From NCBI GenBank assembly GCA_035448825.1, contig DAOTJS010000017.1:1-54541 (forward strand): DNA of 54,541 nucleotides, read 5' to 3'. Position numbers and translations under genes: made by a program. This document shows, in pieces, positions 54,505 to 54,541 of the stretch. Within the stretch, counting starts at the first letter, position 1, and the number at the start of each line of letters is the position of its first letter. Source of the stretch: JAGNGI01 sp035448825. GTDB taxonomy: Bacteria; Fidelibacterota; UBA2242. Below the pieces are notes generated by a model that was not told the DNA's origin, ran no database searches, and saw only the letters and a program-made list of their open reading frames with translations.

Positions 54505-54541
54505 TTACCATTGAATTATTACTTTGGCGAAATCAATTTCG
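54505..54541 (-). CDS. rimP: C-terminal end of ribosome maturation factor RimP (partial)
   Basis: Only the last 12 codons are in the window, reading EIDFAKVIIQW then stop. This fits the usual end of RimP ('...I..AKV.I.F'-like) and the invariant rimP-nusA-infB gene order. Identification rests mainly on position. Confidence 0.55.
   Translation of the reverse strand, partial: EIDFAKVIIQW

Overview
The window reads as a chromosomal contig of a moderately AT-rich, Gram-negative, saccharolytic anaerobe. Several secreted proteins end in the sorting-type domain with the 'NFPNPFNPTT' signature, there is a PorV/PorQ-like beta-barrel, a TonB-dependent receptor with a carboxypeptidase-regulatory N-domain, and a complete Rnf complex. 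That combination points to the FCB side of the tree (Calditrichota, KSB1, Marinimicrobia, Ignavibacteriota or Cloacimonadota-like). This is inference: no rRNA is present. Nearly all genes lie on the minus strand.

Region 1 (1-8.6 kb): a possible insertion-sequence end at the left edge, a secreted beta-propeller-like protein, then an arabinose operon transcribed galM (lipoprotein) - Na+/sugar symporter - araB - araD - araA. Region 2 (8.8-28.1 kb): a large starch/maltodextrin locus, read from a near-consensus sigma70 promoter at 28084-28112: GH13 amylase, TonB receptor, 1302-aa secreted protein, PorV-like protein, 683-aa sorted protein, a strong hairpin, SSS symporter, TrmB-type regulator, a GH2-like/GH13 fusion and a multidomain GH13 amylase. 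It works like a Sus system (bind and cut outside, import by receptor, finish inside) but has no SusD. Region 3 (28.1-29.5 kb): about 1.4 kb without a normal gene, holding a striking array with exact 21-bp periodicity and several inverted repeats.

Region 4 (29.5-32.1 kb): two response regulators facing each other with overlapping stops, one fused to a nuclease-fold-like C-terminal domain, and an MFS transporter. Region 5 (32.2-38.8 kb): rnfCDGEAB followed by an RseC-like gene and apbE, i.e. an ion-pumping ferredoxin:NAD oxidoreductase with the enzyme that installs its FMN. Region 6 (38.8-43.2 kb): tmRNA (plus strand), a GT4 glycosyltransferase whose end lies antisense to the tmRNA 3' end, an unknown 313-aa protein, tRNA-Pro(GGG), a broken tRNA-Pro copy interrupted by a 55-bp tandem hairpin insertion, a MerR regulator and a polysaccharide deacetylase. 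Region 7 (43.2-54.5 kb): an aminotransferase, then the conserved translation/RNA cluster rimP(end)-nusA-infB-DUF503-rbfA-truB-ribF-rpsO-pnp-M16 peptidase.

The observations most worth a second look are the 21-bp periodic array (28442-28756), the tRNA-Pro remnant with its precise insertion (41843-41928), the receiver/nuclease-like fusion (29541-30308) and the SusD-less starch locus controlled by a TrmB-type regulator.
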